64,000 nt of DNA from Palsa-504 sp963767565 (GTDB taxonomy: Bacteria; Actinomycetota; Actinomycetes; Streptosporangiales; Streptosporangiaceae). The notes beneath the pieces were generated by a model that was given only the letters and a program-made list of their open reading frames with translations, was not told where the DNA came from and made no database searches. Below, in pieces: positions 36,550 through 45,171 of the stretch. The translations under genes were made by a program, and so were the position numbers. The stretch covers positions 248,001 through 312,000 of the forward strand of contig CAVYEG010000006.1 in assembly GCA_963767565.1 (NCBI GenBank). The letters run 5' to 3'. Within the stretch, counting starts at the first letter, position 1. The number at the start of each line of letters is the position of its first letter.

Positions 36550-37812
36550 ATGTTCCTCCTCCGCGACCTGACCTCGCCGCGCACCTGGCTCGCCATGACC
36601 CAGCACCTGGTCGGCCTGGTCCTCGGGTTCGCGGCCATCTTCATCGTGACGTTCGGGCTGGGCTTCGGGTTCGGCGGGCTGTTCTTCGCGCTGGCCGGGC
36701 TCCCGCTGCTGGGCGTGACGCTGTGGCTGGCGGACTGGTTCGCCCGCGCCGAGCGAGCCAGGTTCGCCTTCTTGACCGGCGTGCGGATCCCGGCCTGGGC
36801 CGCCCCGGGTGGGCCGGGCCGGGCCGACTTCCGGTGGGGCATCATCCCGCGCTGGCGGACGTGGACCGAGCCGGCCACCTGGTCCGAGATCGGCTACGCG
36901 CTGCTGCGGCTGCCGGTCAGCGCGGTGGCGGCCGGGATCAGCATCTCGGCCTGGTCGGTGGGCCTGATCATGCTGGCTGCTGCCGGCCTACGGCAGGGTC
37001 CTGCCGAGAGGCGGTCCCACCTTCGGCGACACGACGCTGCACGGCCGGGCTGATGCTGGCCAGCCGTCGGCGGTGCCGGCGCCCTGCTGCTGCTCGCTGC
37101 GCCGCAGCTCACGCGAGGCCTGGCTATCGCGGACACCGCGCTGGCCCGGTTGCTGCTCGGCCCGCGCCGCGACCTGGCCGCCCGGGTCAGCGAGCTGGAA
37201 ATCAGCCGCGAGCGGGTGGTGGACGCGGCCGAGACGGAACGGCGGCGGATCGAGCGTGACCTGCACGACGGCGCTCAGCAGCGGCTGGTCGCGCTGGCCA
37301 TGGAACTGGGCCGGGCCAAGGCGAAGTTCGCCGACGATCTCGATGCCGCCAAGGAACTGGTGGACCAGGCCCACGCGCAGGCCAAGGAGGCCCTCACCGA
37401 GCTGCGCAACCTGGTCCGCGGCGTGCACCCGCCGGTGCTGACCGAACGCGGCCTGGACGCCGCCCTGTCCGGCCTGGCCGCGCTGTGCCCGGTGCCGGTC
37501 GACGTGCACGTCGACGTGCCGGTACGGCCCAAGTCCTCGGTGGAGGCGGTCGCCTACTTCATGGTGGCCGAGGCGCTGACCAACGTGGCCAAGCACTCCC
37601 GGGCCAGCCACGCCAAGGTCGTGGTGGAAGGCCACGGCTACCCGGGCACGCTCACCGTCATGGTCAGCGACGACGGCATCGGCGGCGCGGACGTCACCAG
37701 CCCCGGCCTGTCCGGGCTGGCCGACCGGGTATCTGGCGTCGATGGCCGGCTGTCGGTGGAGTCCCCGGTCGGCGGCCCGACGATCATCGCGGCGGAACTG
37801 CCATGCGGGTAG
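36550..37812 (+). pseudogene. Sensor histidine kinase (HisKA_3 type) with two compensating frameshifts
   Basis: The N-terminal membrane sensor region starts at ATG 36550 (FLLRDLTSPRTWLAMTQHLVGL ... two or more helices ... WRTWTEPATWSEIGYALLRLP). Near 36985 the family sequence moves to the next frame (YGRVLPRGGPTFGDTTLHGR), and near 37048 it returns to the original frame (LTRGLAIADTALARLLLGPR). The kinase core is intact: ETERRRIERDLHDGAQQRL with His, VAYFMVAEALTNVAKHS, DDGIGGAD. As written an in-frame TGA (37051-37053) truncates it. It overlaps the response regulator by ten bases. Confidence 0.8.
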
Positions 37813-38444
37813 TCATCGCCGAGGATTCCGTCCTGCTGCGCGAGGGCCTGACCCGGCTGCTCACCGAGGCCGGGCACGAGGTGGCCGCGGTCGCGGGCGA
37901 CGCCGAGGGGTTCCTGCGGGCCGTGGCCGAGCACACCCCGGACGTGGTGGTGGTGGACGTGCGGATGCCGCCCACCTTCACCGACGAGGGCCTGCGCGCC
38001 GCCCTGCTGGTCCGGGACCGCTGGCCCAAGATCGGGGTGCTGGTGCTGTCCCAGTGGGTGGAGGAGCGCTACGCCACCGAGCTGATCTCCGGCCGCCCGC
38101 ACGGCGTCGGCTACCTGCTGAAGGACCGGGTCGCCGACGTGACCGAGTTCCTCGACGCGCTGAGCAGGGTGGCCGACGGCGGCAGCGCCCTCGACCCCGA
38201 GGTCGTGGCCCAGCTGCTGGCCCGCAGCCGCCACCCGCTCGGCGAGCTGACCCCGCGCGAGCGCGAGGTGCTGGCCCTGATGGCCGAGGGCCGGTCCAAC
38301 TCCGCCATCGCCGACTCGCTCGTGGTCGGCGGCGGCGCGGTCGAGAAGCACATCAACAACATCTTCACCAAACTCGGGCTGGCGCCCGGCGACCGCGACC
38401 ATCGTCGCGTGCTCGCCGTGCTGCGCTACCTCGGCACCGGATGA
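37803..38444 (+). CDS. NarL-type response regulator
   Basis: 213 residues from ATG 37803, overlapping the kinase end. The receiver domain has VVIAEDSVLLREGL (acidic pair ED), phospho-acceptor Asp in DVVVVDVRMPP, and Lys in GYLLKDR. The C-terminal LuxR-type HTH reads LTPREREVLALMAEGRSNSAIADSL and EKHINNIFTKLGL. It is the cognate partner of the upstream kinase and probably activates the following DUF4097-like gene, which starts 7 bp later. Confidence 0.9.
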   Translation: MRVVIAEDSVLLREGLTRLLTEAGHEVAAVAGDAEGFLRAVAEHTPDVVVVDVRMPPTFTDEGLRAALLVRDRWPKIGVLVLSQWVEERYATELISGRPHGVGYLLKDRVADVTEFLDALSRVADGGSALDPEVVAQLLARSRHPLGELTPREREVLALMAEGRSNSAIADSLVVGGGAVEKHINNIFTKLGLAPGDRDHRRVLAVLRYLGTG

Positions 38445-38451
38445 ACGGGGT

Positions 38452-39468
38452 ATGACGATGACCTATCTATCCACGACCGGCACGCCGGTCGCCCCGAGCC
38501 CGTTCGGTTCCGTGCGCATGACGCCAGGCCGGTGGGCAGCCCTGGCCGTGGCCGTGCCGGTGGCCCTGGCCCTGATCGGCTGGACCGGCTTCAGCCTGGT
38601 CAGCACGGTCGCCAAGGGGATCTACCCGTTCAGCTACGCGGTTCCGGTGCAGCACGGCCAGGTCGCGGTGAGCATCAGCGCCGGCAACGTCACGCTGCGC
38701 CAGGGGCCGGGCGGCACCGCCCGGCTGACCGGGACCGTTCAGTACGGCCTGTTCCGCCCGGGCATCAGCGAGTACACCGCGCCCAACGGCGTCAACGTGG
38801 GCGTGAACTGCGACGGCATCAACGGTAACTGCGGGATGAACGCTACCCTGGCCGTCCCGGCGCGGACCGCCGTCACGCTGGGGAGCAACGGCGGGGACAT
38901 CGCGGCGACCGGTTTCAGCAGCAACGTGACGCTGTCGGCCATGGGCGGGAACGTGACGGCCAACGACCTGGCCGGCGCGATGAACCTGGACACCGGCGGC
39001 GGCGACCTGACCGGCAGCGGGCTGTCCGGCACCGTCCAGATCACCGCCGAGGGCGGCAACGTCCAGGTCGGCAACGTGAACGGCCCGACCCGGGTAGACA
39101 CCGGCGGCGGCGACCTGACCGCGATCAGCCTGACCGGTAACCTCCAGGTCTTCGCGGAGGGCGGCAACGTGGACGCCGAGGACCTGACTTCCTCCCAGGT
39201 CGTCGTCCAGTCGGGAGGCGGCGACGTCACGCTGGTGTTCACCCAGGCACCGAAGGACCTGCAGATCACCGCCCTCGGCGGCAACATCAACGTGGTGCTG
39301 CCCAGCGGCGGCACCAAGTACGACATCTCCACCCCCGACACCCAGGGCGGCAACGTCGACATCCCGCCGGGGCTGGACAGCGCCACGTCCACCAACGTGA
39401 TCAGCGCCGACAGCGGCGGCGGCGACATCACCATCACCCAGGGCCAGAGCAAGCTCTCCGCTCCCTAG
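38452..39468 (+). CDS. Membrane-anchored DUF4097-like beta-repeat protein
   Basis: 338 residues. One transmembrane helix near residues 26-50 (WAALAVAVPVALALIGWTGF) is followed by an extracellular region built from ~36-residue repeats. Each holds the pattern LDTGGGDLTxxxLxG...QITAEGGNVQV, visible at least four times (TGGGDLT twice, SGGGDVT, SGGGDIT). This is the parallel beta-repeat of DUF4097/putative adhesin domains. It follows the two-component genes in one operon and may be the surface or sensor output of that system. No enzymatic motif is seen. Confidence 0.75.
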   Translation: MTMTYLSTTGTPVAPSPFGSVRMTPGRWAALAVAVPVALALIGWTGFSLVSTVAKGIYPFSYAVPVQHGQVAVSISAGNVTLRQGPGGTARLTGTVQYGLFRPGISEYTAPNGVNVGVNCDGINGNCGMNATLAVPARTAVTLGSNGGDIAATGFSSNVTLSAMGGNVTANDLAGAMNLDTGGGDLTGSGLSGTVQITAEGGNVQVGNVNGPTRVDTGGGDLTAISLTGNLQVFAEGGNVDAEDLTSSQVVVQSGGGDVTLVFTQAPKDLQITALGGNINVVLPSGGTKYDISTPDTQGGNVDIPPGLDSATSTNVISADSGGGDITITQGQSKLSAP

Positions 39469-39481
39469 CCGCATTAGCGTG

Positions 39482-39512
39482 GGCCGTTACCGTCTGCACA
39501 GCGGTAACGGCC
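39482..39512 (+). terminator. Perfect hairpin terminator after the DUF4097-like gene
   Basis: GGCCGTTACCG (39482-39492) pairs perfectly with 39502-39512; loop nine bases. It lies 13 bp past the stop and 60 bp beyond the end of the convergent gene, so it may serve both directions. Confidence 0.7.
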
Positions 39513-39571
39513 GCCTGGATCCGCAGCCGGGTCGGGTCGCTGAGCACCGGGTCGAGGGGACTGGCCCACCG

Positions 39572-40387
39572 CTAGGTCACCTGGAGCGAGCCGATCAGGG
39601 CGCTGACGCTGGCGGTGCCGAGGTTGCTCGGCACCGATACGTAGAACACGGCGGGCGCATGGCCCGCCCCGCGATCCACGACGACCACCGCGCCCAGCTC
39701 AGTGGACCAGGGCAATCCCTGACCGGCGGCGTCCGAGTACGTCATCAGGAATTTGACCACCCAGGCCGCGTGCCCGCTGACCGTCGTGCCGTAGCTGTCC
39801 TCGACCGTGCGCGAGTGCGCCAGCCCCGCATAGTAAGCCCGGCCGACCGCGTCGGCCACGCCGGTCGCCACCGGCCCGAGGGCGGCAGGACCGGAATAGG
39901 CGAAGGCCTGCTGAAGCTGGCCCGAGCAGGCGTTGCCGTGCCAGTCGATCGCCGTCCCGCCGATGTCCGCCTGTCCGGCTACGGCGTGCTCGCCCGCGTC
40001 CCAGCTGAACATCGGGCTGTCCAGCACTCCGGGGCAGCCGCGCTGCCAGGGCGAGGGGAGCAGCTCGTAGCTCAGCCCGGACGCGGTGTCGGTCACCAGC
40101 GAGCGGGAGGGCGAGGGCGTAGCCCGCTTCGGCACGATCTCATCCCGCGTGGGCCCGGACCCGCCCGAGGGGGCCGCGGAAGCGGACTTGGACAGCGCGG
40201 TGGTCTTGGCCGTCGTCGGCAGCTTGGCCATGTCCCTGATCATCACCACGATGATCAGCAGCACGGCGGTGGTGACGAAGGTCAGCAGCCACAGCATCGA
40301 GCGCTGCACGAGCTGACGGCGCCGGCGCCGGGCAGCGGGGCCACGGACCCGGGTCCGTGGCCGCCTGCCTCCCCGCGGCGACCTCAT
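39572..40387 (-). CDS. Single-pass membrane protein of unknown function
   Basis: 271 residues. A very basic N-terminus (RRPRTRVRGPAARRRRRQLV) precedes one transmembrane helix (MLWLLTFVTTAVLLIIVVMI). A Ser/Thr/Pro linker and a ~170-residue extracellular domain follow, with MFSWDAGEHAVAGQADIGG and WHGNACSGQLQQAFAYSG. Two or three cysteines (CPGVLD, NACSG) could form a disulfide. I do not recognise the family. It is convergent with the DUF4097 operon. Confidence 0.65.
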   Translation of the reverse strand: MRSPRGGRRPRTRVRGPAARRRRRQLVQRSMLWLLTFVTTAVLLIIVVMIRDMAKLPTTAKTTALSKSASAAPSGGSGPTRDEIVPKRATPSPSRSLVTDTASGLSYELLPSPWQRGCPGVLDSPMFSWDAGEHAVAGQADIGGTAIDWHGNACSGQLQQAFAYSGPAALGPVATGVADAVGRAYYAGLAHSRTVEDSYGTTVSGHAAWVVKFLMTYSDAAGQGLPWSTELGAVVVVDRGAGHAPAVFYVSVPSNLGTASVSALIGSLQVT

Positions 40388-40452
40388 GCCGTCAGGGTAA
40401 ACGTCACATACCTAGCGAAAGAAGCCCCTAGCCGGACATGTTTACCGCCGGG

Positions 40453-41931
40453 TCACGTTCCCGCGGCCGCGGCGGCCTGCAGCGGCACTGCCTCTTCGGC
40501 CCGCACCTCCGCCCGGCCGAACACCAGGTGAGCCACGAAACCGATGGCCAGGGCCACCAGCACGCCCAGGTTGGCGAACGCCCAGGCACCCGTCTTGCCG
40601 CCCAGGCCGAACGCGCTGAGGAAGTAACCCTGCCAGCTCAGCCAGTGCGCCGCCGTGTTGGTGACCAGGCCCCAGCCGATGGCGGTGGCTACCACGACGG
40701 CGATCACCGGGGCCCACCGCACGTCGCCGTACCGTCCGGCCGAGGTGAACAGGTCGCGCTCGGCGTAGTCCCGCCGCCGCAGCGCGATGTCGGCCAGCAT
40801 GACCCCGCACCAGGCCGCGATCGGCACGCCCAGCGTGATCAGGAAACCTTCGAACTGGCCCACGAAGTTGTGCGCGACGAACACCACGTAGATGGTGCCG
40901 AGGGTCATCACCGTGCCGTCGATCAGCGCGGCCCGGTACCTGGGTATCCGCAGGCCCAGCGTGAGCAGGGCCAGGCCAGAGGAGTAGATGTCCAGCACCG
41001 AGCCGCCGACCAGGCCGAGGATGGCCACGATGGCGAACGGCACCAGGAACCAGGTCGGCAGCAGCGTGGTCAGCGCGCCGATGGGGTCGGCGGAGATCGC
41101 CGAGCTCAGGCTGGTCGAGGAGCCCGCCAGCAGCAGGCCGAAGACCAGCAGGAAGATCGGCGCGACGGATGAGGCGAACGTGGTCCAGCCGATCACGCCC
41201 CCGCTGGAGGAGCGCCTCGGCAGGTAGCGCGAGTAGTCCGCGGCGCAGTTGACCCAGCCCAGGCCGAAGCCCGTCATGGTGAACACCAGCGCGCCGATCA
41301 GGTCCTGGGCGGAACCGCCCTTGACGGCCGACACAGCGTGCCAGTGGATCTTGTCCGCCACCAGCGCGATGAACACGACGGTGAAGATCCCGGTCACGAG
41401 CGTGATCCAGGTCTGCATGCGCATGATCAGGTCGAAGCCCATCACGCCGCCGAAGATGGTCAGCGCCACCACGATGATCAGCGCCACGGCCTTGGTACCG
41501 TCGCCGCCGCCCCAGCCCAGGCGGCCGAAGACGGTCGCCGAGGCCAGCGTGGCCAGGATGACCAGCACCGTCTCCCAGCCCACGGTCAGCAGCCAGGAGA
41601 TGGCCGTGGGCAGCTTGTTGCCGTTCACGCCGAAGGCGGCCCGGCTCAGCACCATGGTCGGCGCCGAGCCGCGCTTGCCTGCCACCGCGATGAACCCGCA
41701 GGCCAGGAACGACAGCACGATCCCGACCACGCCGACCACCAGGGCCTGCCAGAACGAGATGCCGAAGCCCAGCTCGAACGCGCCGTAGGACAGGCCCAGG
41801 ACCGACACGTTGGCGGCGAACCAGGGCCAGAACAGGTCGCGCGGATGACCCTTGCGCTCGTCCTCGGCGATGACGTTGATGCCGTTGGCCTCGACCTGGA
41901 GCGGTCGCAGCTCTGCCGTGCCCTCGGCCAT
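40453..41931 (-). CDS. NCS1-family purine/cytosine permease
   Basis: 492 residues from ATG 41931, after GGAGGCTCGCT, 11 bp past the SDR stop. About twelve hydrophobic segments. The N-terminus DLFWPWFAANVSVLGLSYGA and GKRGSAPTMVLSRAAFGVNG are NCS1 hallmarks, as are FGLGWVNCAADYSRYLPRRSS and GGSVLDIYSSGLALLTLGLR. The family imports cytosine, purines, allantoin or hydantoins. Coupling to an SDR-like protein suggests uptake and modification of a related N-heterocycle; the exact substrate is unknown. Confidence 0.9.
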   Translation of the reverse strand: MAEGTAELRPLQVEANGINVIAEDERKGHPRDLFWPWFAANVSVLGLSYGAFELGFGISFWQALVVGVVGIVLSFLACGFIAVAGKRGSAPTMVLSRAAFGVNGNKLPTAISWLLTVGWETVLVILATLASATVFGRLGWGGGDGTKAVALIIVVALTIFGGVMGFDLIMRMQTWITLVTGIFTVVFIALVADKIHWHAVSAVKGGSAQDLIGALVFTMTGFGLGWVNCAADYSRYLPRRSSSGGVIGWTTFASSVAPIFLLVFGLLLAGSSTSLSSAISADPIGALTTLLPTWFLVPFAIVAILGLVGGSVLDIYSSGLALLTLGLRIPRYRAALIDGTVMTLGTIYVVFVAHNFVGQFEGFLITLGVPIAAWCGVMLADIALRRRDYAERDLFTSAGRYGDVRWAPVIAVVVATAIGWGLVTNTAAHWLSWQGYFLSAFGLGGKTGAWAFANLGVLVALAIGFVAHLVFGRAEVRAEEAVPLQAAAAAGT

Positions 41932-41942
41932 AGCGAGCCTCC

Positions 41943-42740
41943 CTACGAATCCATGATTGCCTTGCGCTGTGCCCCGTCCACGGGTATGTGAGCGCCGCTG
42001 ATGAAGCTGGCCAGCGGCGAGGCCAGGAACGTCACCAGCGCCGCGACCTCTTCCGGCTCGCAGATGCGGCCGAAGGGAATGGACTGCTGAGCCAGTTCGT
42101 GAGCGCGCTCCTGGGGCACGCCCTTGTCCCTGGCGAAGGCCTTCTCCAGCGTGTCCCACCGGTCGGTGTTCACCGGTCCCGGGTTGACCGTGTTGATCCG
42201 CACGCCGTAACGGCCGTACTGCTCGGCCACCGAGGAGGCGAAGTTGATGTCCGCGGCATTGGCCACCCCGGCGGTCATCTCCCAGTAGCTGGGCTTGAGG
42301 CCGTCGTTGCCGACGACCAGCACGATGGCACCTTCGCCCCGCTGCCGCATGTGCGGGATCACCGCGCGGACCGATCGCACGTAGCCCATGAACTTCAGGT
42401 TGAGGCTGGACATCCACTGCTCTTCGGTCAGGTCCTCGAGCAGGCCGCCGGGGGAACTGCCCGCGCAGGTGACGAGGATGTCGATCCGGCCGAACCGCTC
42501 GAGGGTGGCGTCCACGCAGCGCTGCACGTCCGGGCTGACGCTCATATCGCCGGCCAGTGGCAGCACGGCCCGGCCCGTCTCGGCGGCGATCTTCTCCGCG
42601 GCGGCCTCCAGCGGCCCGGCGTTGCGCGCGGTGATGACCACGTCGCAGCCCTCGCGGGCCAGGAACTCGGCCACGCAGCGGCCGATGCCCTGGCTGGCAC
42701 CGGTCACCAAGGCGACCTTGTCGTCGAGCCGCAGGTCCAC
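41943..42740 (-). CDS. SDR-family protein with missing catalytic residues
   Basis: 265 residues. The NAD(P) motif TGASQGIG (13-20) and C-terminal IPVDGAQ are normal. In the active site the usual Ser, Tyr and Lys are not found: VVGNDGLKPSY replaces the SS-type strand, and AGVAN (157-161) occupies the YxxxK position. N-terminal TCAG stands in for NNAG. It may bind a nucleotide without standard SDR catalysis, or use other residues. First gene of an operon with the NCS1 permease; a GntR-like operator lies upstream. Confidence 0.83.
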   Translation of the reverse strand: MDLRLDDKVALVTGASQGIGRCVAEFLAREGCDVVITARNAGPLEAAAEKIAAETGRAVLPLAGDMSVSPDVQRCVDATLERFGRIDILVTCAGSSPGGLLEDLTEEQWMSSLNLKFMGYVRSVRAVIPHMRQRGEGAIVLVVGNDGLKPSYWEMTAGVANAADINFASSVAEQYGRYGVRINTVNPGPVNTDRWDTLEKAFARDKGVPQERAHELAQQSIPFGRICEPEEVAALVTFLASPLASFISGAHIPVDGAQRKAIMDS

Positions 42741-42807
42741 CGCAACCCCTTCCGCTCGCTACAGCGCTACGCCCGGTAGGCGTGTTCCCGCGCCACGGTG
42801 ACCTGGA

Positions 42808-42824
42808 TGGTATATCAAATACCA
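42808..42824. promoter_or_regulatory. Inverted repeat, GntR-type operator candidate
   Basis: TGGTAT-ATCAA-ATACCA is a perfect 6-bp inverted repeat with a 5-bp spacer, 68 bp upstream of the SDR start. Its TGGTAT/ATACCA arms resemble FadR/VanR-subfamily GntR sites. No GntR gene is in the window. The rest of 42741-42997 shows no gene I would defend. Confidence 0.5.
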
Positions 42825-42997
42825 GGACGGCGGAAGGTCCAGTTTGTCCGCCCGCGCGGCTCGCGCTTACGCGCGGGCGGCGGTGCCCGCCGGCGAGCTG
42901 GCCCAGACCGCGCTGGTCAGCCGGGAGGCCGGCTCGGGCACCGCTGACCTGTACGCCATTGCCGCGGCGGGCCGGCGCCGACCGGTCACGGCGAACC

Positions 42998-45049
42998 TCA
43001 GCGGTCCCAGAGAGCTCCGAGCGCCAGGTCGACCTTGACGGCCAGCGAGCCGGCCACGGGCAGCGCGGGCGGCGGCGCGGCCGCGGTGGCCTCCTCGCAG
43101 GCCGCGATGGCGTCAGGGTGCAGGAACCGGGTCAGCTGACCGAAGCCGTGCCGGTCGTCCCGGCCCCGGCGGTGCAGGTGCAGCCGCAGCGGCGCGTACA
43201 GGTAGAGCTGATCGCGGGCCCGGGTCAGCGCGACGTAGAACAGCCGGTGCTCCTCGGCCAGCCCGCCGGGCTCGCCGAGGGCCATGTCGCTGGGCAGGGC
43301 GCCGTCCACCAGATGCGGCAGGTGAACGATCGGCCATTCCAGGCCCTTCGCCGCGTGGATGGTGGAGATGGTCAGGTAGTCCTCGTCCAGCCGCGGCGGC
43401 CCGGCCAGGTCGGAGGCCGAGACCGGCGGGTCCAGGGCCAGCTCGGCCAGCGCGTCGTGCAGCGTCGGCCAGGCCGCGGCCGCGTCGGACAGCCGCTGCA
43501 GGTCGGCGATCCGGGCCTCGGCGTCGGGGTAGCGGGCCCGGATCAGCGGGTCGAGGATGACCAGGACGGCCGCCGCCGCTGCCGCGGCGGGATCGGCCGG
43601 GGCGGCGGCCAGCCGGCCCAAGGTGGCGGCCAGCGCAGGCCTGGACCGGGCCGGGGCCGCGTCGGTGGCCTGCCGCCAGCCGCCGGGGGAGACGCCCTGG
43701 TCCGGGCCCAGGCTGACCAGGATGCGGCGGGCGTGCACCGGCCCGATGCCGTCGTGCAGCCGCAGCAGCCTGAACCAGGCCAGGTCGTCCGCGGGATTGG
43801 CCAGGATCCTGGCCGCGGCCAGGAAGTCCTTGACGTGGGCGGTGTCGGTGAAGCGCAGCCCGCCGAACTTCACGTACGGGATCTTGCGCGCGCTCAGCTC
43901 GATCTCCAGGATGTCGCTGTGATGGGCGGCGCGGACCAGCACCGCCTGATCCCGCAGCGCTGCTCCGTCCTCGTGCGCGTCAAGCACCCGGGCGCAGACC
44001 TCCCGGGCCTGGGCGGCCTCGTCGTGGCAGCGGACCAGCAGCGGAGCCATTCCCGCGCCGCGGTCGCCGGTCAGCGTCAGGCCCAGGCCAGGCGCGGACG
44101 GGCGGATGATGTTGGCCAGGTCCAGGATGGGCTGCCGGGACCGGTAGTTGCGGCCCAGCCGGACGATGTCCAGCCCGGCGTAGTCGGCGGCCAGCTGCCG
44201 CAGGTGCGCCGGGTCGGAGCCGCGGAACCCGTAGATGGCCTGCGCGTCGTCTCCGACGCAGGTCAGCTGTTTCCCGTCCGGCTGCAGCAGCCGCACGATG
44301 CTGGCCTGGACCGTGTTGACGTCCTGGTACTCATCGACCAGGACCGCGCCGAACATGCCACGCAGCACCGGCCCGGCCGCCGGATCGGCCAGCGCCGCCT
44401 GCCACAGCAGCAGCAGGTCGTCGAAGTCGAGCAGGTGCCGGTCGCGCTTGCGGGCGGTGTAGGCGCGGAACAGCTCGGCGAGCTGGCCGGTGAACGTCGT
44501 GCACCACGGGTAGCTGGCCGTGACCACCTCGCTGACCGGTCGGCCGGTGTTCACGCACCGGGTGTAGATGTCCGCGCACGCCCCGGCGCGCGGAGTCCGC
44601 TGACCGGTGTCGGACAGGCCGTGATCGGGACGCAGCGCGTCCATGATCTCGGTCGCGTCGCCCGGATCGATGATGGTGAACTGCGGCGGCAGCGAGAACG
44701 ACTCCGCGTGCCGGCGGATGATCTTGTGCGCGATGGCGTGGAACGTCCCGCCGCAGATCCGCCCAGCCGCGGTGGAACCGCTGGGCCCGTTCGTCCCCTG
44801 GGTCGAGCCGTTTGTGCCCGCCGCGGCCCGGGCGAGCATGTCACTGGCCGCGCGCCGGGTGAAGGTCAGCAGCAGGATCCGGTCCGCCTGCACGCCCTGG
44901 ACGTCGCGCAGCCAGGCCGCCCGGGCCACCAGCGTTCGCGTCTTGCCGGTCCCCGCCCCGGCCAGCACCAGCAGCGGCCCGCTCTCGTGCGTCACCGCCC
45001 GCCGCTGCTGCTCGTTCAACCCGTCCAGAATGTCGTGCTGATCGAACAT
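42998..45049 (-). CDS. UvrD/PcrA-like superfamily 1 DNA helicase
   Basis: 683 residues from ATG 45049; an ATG at 45061 is possible. SF1A motifs are in order: Q motif LNEQQRRAVTH, motif I LAGAGTGKTRTLVAR, Ia ILLLTFTRRAASDML, II AVLVDEYQDVNTVQ, III VGDDAQAIYGFRGSDP, IV RLGRNYRSRQPIL, V ISTIHAAKGLEWPIVHLP, VI FYVALTRARDQLYLY. A 3'-5' helicase for repair or conflict resolution. The C-terminus is short compared with full UvrD, which suggests a small UvrD-like subfamily. It is divergent from the MshC-like gene. Confidence 0.9.
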   Translation of the reverse strand: MFDQHDILDGLNEQQRRAVTHESGPLLVLAGAGTGKTRTLVARAAWLRDVQGVQADRILLLTFTRRAASDMLARAAAGTNGSTQGTNGPSGSTAAGRICGGTFHAIAHKIIRRHAESFSLPPQFTIIDPGDATEIMDALRPDHGLSDTGQRTPRAGACADIYTRCVNTGRPVSEVVTASYPWCTTFTGQLAELFRAYTARKRDRHLLDFDDLLLLWQAALADPAAGPVLRGMFGAVLVDEYQDVNTVQASIVRLLQPDGKQLTCVGDDAQAIYGFRGSDPAHLRQLAADYAGLDIVRLGRNYRSRQPILDLANIIRPSAPGLGLTLTGDRGAGMAPLLVRCHDEAAQAREVCARVLDAHEDGAALRDQAVLVRAAHHSDILEIELSARKIPYVKFGGLRFTDTAHVKDFLAAARILANPADDLAWFRLLRLHDGIGPVHARRILVSLGPDQGVSPGGWRQATDAAPARSRPALAATLGRLAAAPADPAAAAAAAVLVILDPLIRARYPDAEARIADLQRLSDAAAAWPTLHDALAELALDPPVSASDLAGPPRLDEDYLTISTIHAAKGLEWPIVHLPHLVDGALPSDMALGEPGGLAEEHRLFYVALTRARDQLYLYAPLRLHLHRRGRDDRHGFGQLTRFLHPDAIAACEEATAAAPPPALPVAGSLAVKVDLALGALWDR

Positions 45050-45171
45050 GCATATGAACATAACCAGGGCCGGCCGCGGAATCCGTACGCCGCGCCGGCA
45101 GGTAGCTATCAGCTGTCCGGCATCTTCGGGACTGCCGCGCGGGGAAGAATGACAGGGCGGACACTGAGAAC

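Noticed and set aside
42844..43038. A 64-codon plus-strand frame between the SDR promoter and the helicase
   Set aside because: It overlaps the helicase 3' end, has no ribosome site and no family match.
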